From Bacteroidota bacterium (GTDB lineage Bacteria; Bacteroidota; Bacteroidia; UBA8524): a DNA stretch of 64,000 nucleotides. How positions within the stretch are numbered: position 1 is the first letter of the stretch; each line of letters begins with the position of its first letter. The DNA is taken from assembly GCA_016124735.1 (NCBI GenBank), contig WGMZ01000004.1, positions 1 to 64,000 of the forward strand, given 5' to 3'. Shown here piece by piece: positions 35,349 through 43,388 of this stretch. The notes under the pieces are model-generated. The model made no database searches and was not told the origin of the DNA. It saw only the letters and a list, made by a program, of their open reading frames with translations. The position numbers and the translations under genes were made by a program.

Positions 35349-36302
35349 CTATGGCAAAAGGTAGGAAAGGACGGCCACAAATACCACTACCTGGCCCAGG
35401 GAACTTAGCGACAAACCTTTCAGATAAGGATTGTATTCGGCAGGCGACTTTTTAGGCATCAGGACTTTGAAGGTATTTAAAAACACGGGGACAAATCCCA
35501 ATAAAGCCAGGTAGCGCAACCGAAAATCAGGAGGATTGGAGCCGGGCGAAAAGCAGGCTTCCAAATTCAGATGATAGAGGTAATAAAGATTGAGAAGGAA
35601 AGCGACCAAAATCAATGCAGCATGATAGATCCGGGCATTATTGGCTCCCAGCAATACCACCAATGTCCTTTTACCTGACGCCTTATCATTATCGATGTCG
35701 CGCATATTATTGATATTCAACACCCCTGCTGCCAGCAGTCCATAACTTAAGGCCGAATAAAAAATGGCTATCTGCAAGGTTCCGAGGTACAAATAACTCA
35801 CACCCCAAACGGAAACCAATCCGAAGAAGAGCACTACAAAAAGATCGCCCATGCCCATGTATCCGTAGGCACGCTTTCCCACGGTGTACTGAATAGCCGC
35901 CCAAATGGCAGCTAATCCAACCGCAAGCATCAATATCGCTTCCATGAATTGCTCCGGACCAAAGGACAAAGCCAGCAGACTTATTCCACTCAAAAGAGTC
36001 AAAGAAGTGCAAAGCACCAAGGCTCTTTTCATTTCCTTTTGAGTGATGACACCCAATTGCAAGGCCCTTTGCGGCCCTATTCGCTTCTCATTATCGGTGC
36101 CTTTTGCGAAGTCGCCATAGTCGTTGGCCAGGTTGGATAATATCTGTAAACCGAAAGCGGTGAGCAAGGCCAGGATAAAAACAGGGAGACTAAAAGCAAT
36201 GTGAACCTCCGGCAGAAAACTACCCAGAATAATCCCCCCAGCCGCCAATGGCAGCGTTTTCAGGCGCAAGGCCTCCATCCATGCTTTCGACTTATTGCTC
36301 AT
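35349..36302 (-). CDS. menA: 1,4-Dihydroxy-2-naphthoate prenyltransferase
   Basis: 317 residues from ATG 36302. UbiA-family membrane enzyme with about eight to nine helices. It attaches the polyprenyl chain to DHNA to form demethylmenaquinone. The Asp-rich prenyl-diphosphate site is LSNLANDYGDFAKGTDNE, followed by RIGPQRALQLG, both diagnostic for MenA. A second site, INNMRDIDNDKASGKRTL, lies later. The ATG overlaps the stop of the SDR gene (ATGA), and menC follows directly, so the three are translated together. Confidence 0.94.
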   Translation of the reverse strand: MSNKSKAWMEALRLKTLPLAAGGIILGSFLPEVHIAFSLPVFILALLTAFGLQILSNLANDYGDFAKGTDNEKRIGPQRALQLGVITQKEMKRALVLCTSLTLLSGISLLALSFGPEQFMEAILMLAVGLAAIWAAIQYTVGKRAYGYMGMGDLFVVLFFGLVSVWGVSYLYLGTLQIAIFYSALSYGLLAAGVLNINNMRDIDNDKASGKRTLVVLLGANNARIYHAALILVAFLLNLYYLYHLNLEACFSPGSNPPDFRLRYLALLGFVPVFLNTFKVLMPKKSPAEYNPYLKGLSLSSLGQVVVFVAVLSYLLP

Positions 36303-37084
36303 AAACAACCGGTTCTTCCACCGTCCACAATCATGCTGGTGCCGGTGATATAAGATGCCATAGGCGATGCCAGGAAGATAGCTGCATTGGCCACATCATC
36401 CGGACTGCCAAAGCGCTTCATAGGAATTTCTTTGAGCATCTCTTCCTCTACCGCATCAATGGCTTCTCCTGTTTTTCCCGCTTTGGTCTCGATGATCGAC
36501 GACAAACGACCGGTCTTGGTGGCACCAGGCAAAACATTGTTGACAGTAATCTGGAATGGTGCCAACTCATTGGCAAGCGTCTTAGACCAGGAGGCAACCG
36601 CTCCGCGTGTGGTATTGGAAACGCCCAGTCCTTTCAATGGAATCTTTACAGAAGTAGAGATAACATTGATAATGCGGCCATAGCCCGACTTCTTCATTCC
36701 GGGAATCACCGCCTGGCTGATTTGATGGTTATTGATCAGGTGGGCGTTCAGCGCGGCGTAGAATGCTTCTGCACTGGCGTCGGTAATGGGCCCTCCGGGA
36801 GGGCCTCCCGTATTATTCACTAAAATATGATAGACATTGCTAAGGCAGGCTGATTCAACCGCTTCTTTTACTGCGGCTGTATCTGAAAAATCAGCTACGA
36901 GCATGGCATGTTCCTGACCCTTGGAGCGGTCAAGTTCGTTGAGCACATTTCCGAGTTTTTCTGCGTTACGTGCAAAGAGGGTCACATTGGCACCGGCTGT
37001 CGCAAGTCCGATAGCAATGCTGCGTCCAATTCCATCTGAGCTGCCACAAACGAGGGCATTTTTATTCTGTAGATCGATAATCAT
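36299..37084 (-). CDS. Short-chain dehydrogenase/reductase-like protein lacking the Y-x3-K dyad
   Basis: 261 residues from ATG 37084 (IIDLQNKNALVCG follows; the ORF extends to 37123 without support). The NAD(P)-binding motif GSSDGIGRS, NNTGGPPGG and C-terminal VDGGRTG are typical SDR features. At the catalytic site the sequence is ISTSVKIPLKGLGVSNTTRG. Aligned with classical SDRs this puts Ser where Tyr and Arg where Lys are expected. A subgroup of SDRs with such sites is common in bacteria and poorly understood. It heads the menA-menC operon with an ATGA overlap, so a link to quinone metabolism is possible. Confidence 0.85.
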   Translation of the reverse strand: MIIDLQNKNALVCGSSDGIGRSIAIGLATAGANVTLFARNAEKLGNVLNELDRSKGQEHAMLVADFSDTAAVKEAVESACLSNVYHILVNNTGGPPGGPITDASAEAFYAALNAHLINNHQISQAVIPGMKKSGYGRIINVISTSVKIPLKGLGVSNTTRGAVASWSKTLANELAPFQITVNNVLPGATKTGRLSSIIETKAGKTGEAIDAVEEEMLKEIPMKRFGSPDDVANAAIFLASPMASYITGTSMIVDGGRTGCL

Positions 37085-37107
37085 ATCATCTGCAAAAATG
37101 CGGAATT

Positions 37108-37129
37108 CTTGGGAGGAATTCATCCCAAG
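37108..37129. promoter_or_regulatory. Inverted repeat in a divergent promoter region
   Basis: CTTGGGA (37108-37114) and TCCCAAG (37123-37129) are exact inverted repeats with 8 nt between, centre spacing 15 bp, situated between the SDR and the acidic-protein starts. Its position would suit an operator; no regulator is known. Confidence 0.35.
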
Positions 37130-37145
37130 TAACAGAACTCAAAGC

Positions 37146-37153
37146 TATCTTTG
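37146..37153 (+). promoter_or_regulatory. -7 promoter element TATCTTTG, near-leaderless
   Basis: Exact TAnnTTTG match ending four nucleotides before the ATG at 37158. With a transcription start about 5-7 nt after the element, the mRNA would be leaderless or almost so. Confidence 0.5.
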
Positions 37154-37157
37154 CCCC

Positions 37158-37730
37158 ATGCACGATTTGGAGCCGTATTATATGTGGCGCGACCTGTATG
37201 TCGCAAGTGAGGACGAGAGGTCTCCTTTCTATGAAAGAGAGTACAGCGAGTTTGAATTCACTCACCAAATCTACAACCACCTCATCCACCCTCAGTGGGA
37301 CTTCTTCGGTTCAAATACCCTGTACATGAAGGTGCTTTTTGCCGATTATGATGAGGGATTTGCCATCATTGAGATGATTGGCGAATGGAACGACGCCGTC
37401 GACAACGACATCATGTTTCTCAAAAGAGATATCCTGGAACATATGATTGATTTTGGAATCAATCGCTTTATCCTGATCGGGGAAAATGTGCTGAACTTTC
37501 ATGCGTCGGATGATAGCTATTATGAAGAATTATACCACGATCTGGATGATGACGGATGGATAGTTTTCTTAAATTTCCGGGAGCATGTATTGGATGAGTT
37601 CCGTGCCCATAACCTCGATTATTTCATCCATTTCGGAGGAGAACTGGATCACCTCCTATGGCGTAAACTGCAACCGCCTCAATTATACGATGTGGTGGAA
37701 CGCTTGCTAAGTCGGCGATTAGGTAGTTAA
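37158..37730 (+). CDS. Acidic conserved hypothetical protein
   Basis: 190 residues from ATG 37158; the frame is open from 36921 but that part is antisense to the SDR and lies upstream of the promoter. The protein is very acidic and rich in Tyr, Phe and His, with no membrane segment: YMWRDLYVASEDERSPFYER near the start and YEELYHDLDDDGWIVFLNFR later. It has an alternating helix/strand pattern. I do not recognise the family. It is followed after 7 bp by the membrane-protein gene, suggesting co-transcription. Confidence 0.75.
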   Translation: MHDLEPYYMWRDLYVASEDERSPFYEREYSEFEFTHQIYNHLIHPQWDFFGSNTLYMKVLFADYDEGFAIIEMIGEWNDAVDNDIMFLKRDILEHMIDFGINRFILIGENVLNFHASDDSYYEELYHDLDDDGWIVFLNFREHVLDEFRAHNLDYFIHFGGELDHLLWRKLQPPQLYDVVERLLSRRLGS

Positions 37731-37737
37731 TTTGGCC

Positions 37738-39030
37738 ATGCCTTTTTGGAAGACCTACCACGGCCGCCTCAAATTCATCCTCCTGTTCATCCTGTTGATT
37801 CAGGTTTACAATGCCATTCAAAGCCGTCAGGAAAAGGTGACCAATTTCGGTTGTGAGATCTGCGCAGATAAATCAGGTTACTATATCTACCTGCCCATTT
37901 GGTTCAACTACGGACTGGACCAAAAAGATATGCCGGAATTGGCCAAACAGCGTACCTCTCAAAATTTTGAAAACGAACTGGCTCCCGGTAAATCCTTTAC
38001 TAAATTCACTTCCGGAGAAGCCTTGATGCTCACTCCTTTCTATTTGGCAGGCGACTTGTGGTTTAGTCGCTTCGGAGATAAGGCTCCGATTCCGATTTCC
38101 CATCACTACCTGAAGTTCACCAATTTCGGTACAGCATTTTACATTGTGCTGGCCATGCTGGCATTGTTTTCATTGTTGCGAAAACGCTTTGGGGAAGGGG
38201 TTGCGCTGCTCACCCTGCTTTTATTGTATTTCGGAACAAACCTCCGCTACTATACTGAAGATGAAAGCCTGATGAGCCATATTTACTCATTCTGCCAGTT
38301 CAGCTTTGCCTGGTACTTTTTGGAAAAAGCCCTTGACACGAGAAAGACAAAACATCTACTCTTCTTTGCCCTTTGCTCTTCCTGGGCCATATTGATCCGG
38401 CCTACAAATGTTTTGGGAATACTGATGATTCTCGTGCTATCCTTGCGGAAAGAAGAAATCAAAGATCAATTGCGATTTCTTTCAAAACACCTGGTACCGA
38501 TGATTATGGCTGCTGTCGTCATCTGGATCCCTCAATTGCTTTATTGGAAGATGACCACCGGCCAATGGTTGATTTACTCCTATCAGAATGAAGGGTTCCA
38601 CCGCTGGAAGGCGCCCGCCTTAATCGAGCAGTGGTTTGCCGTTCAATCGGGCATCTTGCCCTATACACCTGCATTTTTAGCCATTCCAATCGGAATGGTT
38701 TTGATGTTTAAAAGAAACAGGAAAACAGCTGCAATTCTCGGGGTATCCTTTGTTTTTCTATCCTATCTCTTTGCTTCCTGGTGGGCAAAAGGTTTTGGTG
38801 ATTGCAATTTTGGTTACCGCCCCTTTGTTGAATTTTCTGCCTTATGGAGCCCGGCTTTGGCCGTATTTATTGCCTCCCTTTTTAAGATGAAGTCCTGGGC
38901 GAAAGTAAGCGTTAGTATTGTGCTGCTAGCCTGTGTTTGGTACAGTACCGACCTGTACCATCATTTCGACAGTTGCTTCTTTGGGAAAGCCTGGGATTAC
39001 AGCAAGTTTATACAGGACTACTTTAGCTAA
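37738..39030 (+). CDS. Polytopic membrane protein, possible GT-C glycosyltransferase
   Basis: 430 residues from ATG 37738 (a TTG at 37732 is in frame). About ten hydrophobic helices. A soluble loop after the first helix carries CEICADKSGYYIYLP and the segment SRFGDKAPIP, and a TEDESLMSH motif follows the third helix. The layout (first loop with Asp/Glu, then many helices) resembles membrane GT-C/PMT-type glycosyltransferases that use polyprenyl-phosphate sugars, but family membership is only suggested. Its last 8 nt overlap the end of yqeY on the other strand. Confidence 0.75.
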   Translation: MPFWKTYHGRLKFILLFILLIQVYNAIQSRQEKVTNFGCEICADKSGYYIYLPIWFNYGLDQKDMPELAKQRTSQNFENELAPGKSFTKFTSGEALMLTPFYLAGDLWFSRFGDKAPIPISHHYLKFTNFGTAFYIVLAMLALFSLLRKRFGEGVALLTLLLLYFGTNLRYYTEDESLMSHIYSFCQFSFAWYFLEKALDTRKTKHLLFFALCSSWAILIRPTNVLGILMILVLSLRKEEIKDQLRFLSKHLVPMIMAAVVIWIPQLLYWKMTTGQWLIYSYQNEGFHRWKAPALIEQWFAVQSGILPYTPAFLAIPIGMVLMFKRNRKTAAILGVSFVFLSYLFASWWAKGFGDCNFGYRPFVEFSALWSPALAVFIASLFKMKSWAKVSVSIVLLACVWYSTDLYHHFDSCFFGKAWDYSKFIQDYFS

Positions 39031-39472
39031 GCAGACGTTTTACCACTTCAGAAATACGTTTTCCATCTGCTTTGCCTGCCAGGGCTTTGCTGGCCATTCC
39101 CATCACCATTCCCATCTGAGCCATGCCGGTCGCGCCCGTTTGATCAATGACCTTTTTCACTTCTGCTTCCAGATCTTTGTCAGACATCTGAGCAGGCAGG
39201 TAGCGTTCAATCACCTGCAACTCTTCTTGTTCTTTCTCTACCAGGTCGATGCGTTTCTCTTTGGAAAAGATTTCGATAGAGTCGCGACGCTGTTTCGCCA
39301 TCCGCATCAAAACTTTTAGCTCTTCCTCTTCCGAAGGAGAGCTGGCATTGCCTTTTTCTGCACGCAATAATTGAAGCTGGGCTTTGATACCTTGCAGGCC
39401 TCGAATTTCACCCTGGTTCCGCGATTTAATCGCAGTGATCAGGTCTTTGCTTATTTGATCGTAGAATGACAT
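39023..39472 (-). CDS. YqeY/GatB C-terminal-like protein
   Basis: 149 residues, whole-length match to the YqeY family. N-terminal helices contain DLITAIKSRNQ and the LQLLRAEKGNASSPSEEEEL segment, and the C-terminal GatB/YqeY domain has LPAQMSDKDLEAEVKKVI and GMVMGMASKALAGKADGK. The domain is related to the tRNA-interacting tail of GatB; the role of the free protein is not settled. Ends tail to tail with the previous gene. Confidence 0.92.
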   Translation of the reverse strand: MSFYDQISKDLITAIKSRNQGEIRGLQGIKAQLQLLRAEKGNASSPSEEEELKVLMRMAKQRRDSIEIFSKEKRIDLVEKEQEELQVIERYLPAQMSDKDLEAEVKKVIDQTGATGMAQMGMVMGMASKALAGKADGKRISEVVKRLLS

Positions 39473-39479
39473 AATTCAG

Positions 39480-39510
39480 ACCATGGCCCATCCAGAGAGG
39501 ACCGTGGGTT
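39480..39510. repeat. 31-nt imperfect hairpin repeat, copy 1
   Basis: ACCATGGCCCAT...GGACCGTGGGTT, related to 49955-49985 (22 of 31 positions match). The outer arms CCATGGNCC and GGACCGTGG can pair with one mismatch and one G-T pair. Confidence 0.4.
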
Positions 39511-39566
39511 CCATTTATAACTTTTTTTAATACCATGCCCAATGGGTCATGAGCGGGATTTATTTT

Positions 39567-40367
39567 TTAAAGGAAAAAGTTAAAACTGTCTCCTCTTAAT
39601 CCAAGACGCAAGGTTTCAAGTGGGATCACTTCGTTTGGCGCAATATTTCCCAAACTCACATTGGCACCATACAATTTAATGAACCAAACCTGCTGCGATT
39701 TCTGAGGTGCTTCCCAGAGTATTTTTTCCTGAGGAATCTGAGTCAGAATCTCCTCCACCAAACCCGAACGGACTTCACCGCTTCCACGGAAGATGCCCAC
39801 ATTACCACTCTCTCTTGCTTCGGCAATTACTTTCCATACACCGGCCTGGATTTCACTTTCCATCATCTTAATCCATTTATATGGGGGGATGATTTTTTCT
39901 GCATCCTTACTTCCCACTTCGCTCAACACGGTGACATGTTGTGCTGTTCTTCGGATGAATTCACATTTATCATCTTCAGATATCTCGATGGATCCATCTG
40001 AAATTTCCGCATGAGTCAGTTTATATTTTTCGAGTAAGCGCAGGTAATCTTCGAATTGCCCGCGAATGACAAATGCCTCGAAAAGGGTTCCTCCGAAATA
40101 TACCGGCACACCTGCCTGGTGGTAAAGCGCAATTTTTTCTTCCAATCGCGGCGTAATCATGGAGGTGCCAAACCCAAGTTTAACAATATCAGTGTAGCTA
40201 CTCGCCACATCCAGGAAGTTCTCAACTTCACGAAGACTCATCCCTTTGTCCATCACCATGGTAAGTCCGGACTCACGGGGTTTCTGACTGCGCTCTGGCA
40301 GTTTTGACAATTCGAAATTCATGGGCATCAAAGGTAATTTATTAGACGAATTAACGTCGATACTCAT
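39567..40367 (-). CDS. Phosphosulfolactate synthase-like enzyme (ComA family)
   Basis: 266 residues; a TIM-barrel of the ComA family, which adds sulfite to phosphoenolpyruvate to make phosphosulfolactate. Family segments: GLTMVMDKGMSL, DIVKLGFGTSMI, VYFGGTLFEAF, AEISDGSIEISE, VTVLSEVGSKD, IIPPYKWIKMM and LWEAPQKSQQVWFIKLYG. In archaea this begins coenzyme M synthesis and in Bacillus spores it leads to sulfolactate. Bacteroidota make sulfonolipids from cysteate, so a link to sulfonate supply is an attractive inference, but ComB/ComC-type genes are not in the window. It overlaps the upstream TPR gene by 17 bp, implying coupling. Met 14 or 16 are alternative starts. Confidence 0.88.
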   Translation of the reverse strand: MSIDVNSSNKLPLMPMNFELSKLPERSQKPRESGLTMVMDKGMSLREVENFLDVASSYTDIVKLGFGTSMITPRLEEKIALYHQAGVPVYFGGTLFEAFVIRGQFEDYLRLLEKYKLTHAEISDGSIEISEDDKCEFIRRTAQHVTVLSEVGSKDAEKIIPPYKWIKMMESEIQAGVWKVIAEARESGNVGIFRGSGEVRSGLVEEILTQIPQEKILWEAPQKSQQVWFIKLYGANVSLGNIAPNEVIPLETLRLGLRGDSFNFFL

Positions 40368-41748
40368 CCAATAAATCCTGAACTAACATATCGCTGGATG
40401 CAAGTGGCGCAGTTTCTAAAAATAAGAAGTGTTCATTGAAATTCAGTCCAAGCCCTTTTTTCAGGTATTCGTATGAATCTGCGCGGGATCCAAACATGTA
40501 ATGATACGCCGCTTGTCGGTAATAGATTTGATGAATCTCTGGATTCATGTGGAGTGCATCGTCCAAAATATTGATGGCTTCCTGGCGTTCGTTTTCATTG
40601 AGTTTTAATAAGGACCAGTCCAGCCAGGCCTCCCAAAGCAGAGGATCGTATTGAACCGCTTTGGAATAGGCAATGTCTGCCTCTCGATTTTCATTCATCT
40701 TCGCATAAACATCGGCCAGGCTATACCAATAATCCGCATCTTCCTCTTCCAGTTTAATGGCCTTTTTAATGAAAGCCACTGCCTCATTGAAGCGTGCTTC
40801 GTGATCGAAGGTTACACCCAGTCCGAACCAGGCTTCCGCGAGGTTTGGATTCAATTTGGTGGCTTTTTTATAAAAAGTCCTTGCTTCCTGCATCATCCCC
40901 AACTTCTCGTAGCAATTGCCCATGTTACAGAAGATGATGGCATCTTGCCCCTCCAATTCGAGTGTTTTCTTAAAACATCCGATGGCCCCTTCGTAATCGT
41001 CCAGTTCCACCAGGGTATTCCCCTTGTTGAACCAGGCTGAACTAAAATTCTCATTGATAAGAATTGCATAATCGTAAGCCCAAACAGCCTGATTGAAATC
41101 GCCTACTCGGTTGTACATCACACCGAGATTGTACCAGGCGGCAAAAGAATAAGGCTGCTGATCGATGTATTGCAGATAAAAGCGAATACTTTCTGCAGGC
41201 TTATCCATAACATCGTAGCAGTATGCGATTTCATACAGCACTTGTTCATTCTCCGGCTCTTCTTCCAGCAGACGCATGAGGTAGCTCAAGGCATCATCGA
41301 AACGTCCGGAATTCTGATAGACATACGCAATATTCAGATAGATTTCCGATTTATCATCTGTCGTTTCAAGGGCCTTTTCATAGCAGGCAATCGCTTCATC
41401 AAAACGTTCCAACTGATCGAGCACCTCGCCTTTTACGAGAATGATATCGGGATTAAAGGGCTCCAGTGCTTCCGCTTCTTCAATGGCCTGAAGGGCACGT
41501 GAACTATCGCCCATCATAGAGATGATTTGGGCTTTGCGAATAATAAAATCTGTATTGAATGGATATATATCTCTGGCAAAAGCAATGGCATCCAGTGCTT
41601 TTTTCAGCTTACTCTCTCCAACATAAAAGTCAATCACATCTTCCAATTCGTCGGAATCGAAATACAGGCGGTCGTTATCACGCAGCATGCGTTCATACTT
41701 TTCGACGGCCGCTGTCATGTCAGCATCTAGAAAATCATCGGGCTCCAT
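40351..41748 (-). CDS. TPR-repeat protein
   Basis: 465 residues from ATG 41748, no signal peptide, almost entirely tetratricopeptide repeats from about residue 40 to the end (repeated A-W-F/Y-N-x-G...A-I/V and L-E-P/L-N-P patterns). Cytoplasmic scaffold for protein-protein contacts. Overlaps the ComA-like gene by 17 bp, so the two are probably made together, though a functional partnership is unproven. Preceded by an exact -7 promoter element. Confidence 0.88.
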   Translation of the reverse strand: MEPDDFLDADMTAAVEKYERMLRDNDRLYFDSDELEDVIDFYVGESKLKKALDAIAFARDIYPFNTDFIIRKAQIISMMGDSSRALQAIEEAEALEPFNPDIILVKGEVLDQLERFDEAIACYEKALETTDDKSEIYLNIAYVYQNSGRFDDALSYLMRLLEEEPENEQVLYEIAYCYDVMDKPAESIRFYLQYIDQQPYSFAAWYNLGVMYNRVGDFNQAVWAYDYAILINENFSSAWFNKGNTLVELDDYEGAIGCFKKTLELEGQDAIIFCNMGNCYEKLGMMQEARTFYKKATKLNPNLAEAWFGLGVTFDHEARFNEAVAFIKKAIKLEEEDADYWYSLADVYAKMNENREADIAYSKAVQYDPLLWEAWLDWSLLKLNENERQEAINILDDALHMNPEIHQIYYRQAAYHYMFGSRADSYEYLKKGLGLNFNEHFLFLETAPLASSDMLVQDLLDEYRR

Positions 41749-41767
41749 AAGCAAACAACGTCTAAAC

Positions 41768-41775
41768 CAAAACTA
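41768..41775 (-). promoter_or_regulatory. -7 promoter element TAGTTTTG of the TPR-comA operon
   Basis: Minus-strand TAGTTTTG matches TAnnTTTG, 19 nt before ATG 41748. A GGCAGG/CCTGCC inverted repeat (41785-41790 and 41804-41809) sits immediately upstream, where a regulator could bind. Confidence 0.5.
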
Positions 41776-41880
41776 CACTTTGTTGGCAGGATTAAAAACT
41801 ACACCTGCCTACTAATTATTTACCATGTGTTGACAACTTCCATGCCCTCATGCTGTGCGGGGCATTGTGGCAGGATAAAT

Positions 41881-41911
41881 AAAAAAGCCGGCTATTATGG
41901 CCGGCTTTTTT
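41881..41911. terminator. Intrinsic terminator, bidirectional
   Basis: AAAAAAGCCGGC-tattatg-GCCGGCTTTTTT is a perfect 12-bp inverted repeat with A and T tracts on both sides. It lies 18 bp after the stop of the minus-strand gene at 41930 and could also stop readthrough from the other side. Confidence 0.9.
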
Positions 41912-41929
41912 ATCGCAAAGTGAAATTTC

Positions 41930-43159
41930 TTATTTGAATACTACTTTCAATGTTTGAATTGCTCCATTTTGCTCAATGCGAACAAAGTACATTCCATTGA
42001 AGCCAGCGCGATCCAGTTTCACTGATTGATTGCCGAGGTCGAAATAACCTTCAGAGAGGGTTTTTATTTCTTTTCCCTGCATATCGTAAATCTTCACACT
42101 TCCATTTGTTCCCTGACCCTCAAAAGAGATGAGCATATAATCCGTTGCCGGGTTAGGATATGCATTGGCTCCAAAATTTGCATTAGGGGTGTTTAAACCG
42201 GTATACAATGTGGTAAAGTTGAAGAACAAGGACCATGGACCCATTTCATCGATATTATTACCAGCCACTCTCCAGTAATATACCTTGTAAGTTTCCAAAT
42301 CCACATTCAGTGTTACGCTGGTGCTTGGTGCGGAAACAATACCATAATAGGCGGTATCTGAGAAATTATTGAAAGTAGATACATGAACATGGTATTCATC
42401 CGCATAGTTTGCTGTGTTCCAGCTCAAGGTTGGCCGAATGCTCACATCGATGGAAGCAGAAGCCGGGCTAGCCAAAACCACTTGTGCGGGTGGGTGACCT
42501 TGTGTAGTAAAACTCCATACATGACTCGAAAATTGGGTAATGCCGGAATCACTGAAGCTGATTACACGCCAATAATAGACGCTGTCGTATTCCAATGTGT
42601 CTACCATCATCTTAAACATGGAATCTCTTCCTACGATGGTCTCAGAATAAAATGTATCCGAAAAATCCATGTGGCGAGACAGGTCAATGTGCAGACTATC
42701 GATTGAGATTGCCAAGGTATCCCAGGTAAAGGTGGGCATTTTTCTTACATGCATTTCTTGGTTCGCCGGAGTTTTGAGATTTGCAATACGGGGATCCCCT
42801 TTTACGGTAAAACTCCATACATCGCTTGTCGTCTGATAAATCGCCAAACTATCAAAACTCACCATACGCCAGTAGTACATGCTATCATACTGCAACGTAT
42901 CCACCGTCAACATATAGCTTGTATCTCCTCCCATAATCGTTGCAGAATAATACATGTTCGAAAAATTCATGTCACTTGATAACTCCAAATGAAAACTGTC
43001 TACATGCGCTGTTAAGCTATCCCAGGTAAAGGTGGCCATCTTATAAACACCCATCTCCATATCTGCCGGGCTTTTAAGACTTGTTTTTCTCGATTGTGCA
43101 TTAACATTTCCTAAGAGCGCAATGAGAATAAGTGCAAGCGTAAAGGTTCTTAATTTCAT
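41930..43159 (-). CDS. T9SS-secreted protein with three fibronectin-III-like repeats
   Basis: 409 residues: signal peptide ending VNAQ, then three consecutive ~95-residue beta-sandwich repeats. Each opens with an L-x-x-P/A-N-x-x-M-x-V-like strand and closes with V-Y-Y-W-R-V and V-W-S-F-T. Repeats 1 and 2 are much more alike than either is to repeat 3, indicating a recent internal duplication. A type A sorting domain (AYPNPATDYMLI) ends the protein, so T9SS export is predicted. Probably a surface-binding or adhesive protein. Followed by a terminator; monocistronic. Confidence 0.88.
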   Translation of the reverse strand: MKLRTFTLALILIALLGNVNAQSRKTSLKSPADMEMGVYKMATFTWDSLTAHVDSFHLELSSDMNFSNMYYSATIMGGDTSYMLTVDTLQYDSMYYWRMVSFDSLAIYQTTSDVWSFTVKGDPRIANLKTPANQEMHVRKMPTFTWDTLAISIDSLHIDLSRHMDFSDTFYSETIVGRDSMFKMMVDTLEYDSVYYWRVISFSDSGITQFSSHVWSFTTQGHPPAQVVLASPASASIDVSIRPTLSWNTANYADEYHVHVSTFNNFSDTAYYGIVSAPSTSVTLNVDLETYKVYYWRVAGNNIDEMGPWSLFFNFTTLYTGLNTPNANFGANAYPNPATDYMLISFEGQGTNGSVKIYDMQGKEIKTLSEGYFDLGNQSVKLDRAGFNGMYFVRIEQNGAIQTLKVVFK

Positions 43160-43388
43160 ATAGTTCGAATAAAGCGTACAAGTTTAATAAATCCTGCTCA
43201 ATTTCATGCCGGGTATTCCGCAGTTCTGTTTCCTGCTCCAAATTCTTTTCTATCAATACCCGTAGTAAAAAGCCCACTATTGGGTTGAAATACAGGAAAC
43301 ATTCTGGTCAATTTATGTTAACACAAATTGATGTTTTTCTTCATGCTGACTTAAAAATCTCATAACGTAACAAGGCGAACATTGCCTC
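43160..43388. other. Divergent intergenic region before a TonB receptor
   Basis: About 230 bp between divergent genes for a T9SS protein and a TonB receptor. No consensus -7 element, hairpin or riboswitch was found on either strand. Confidence 0.4.
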
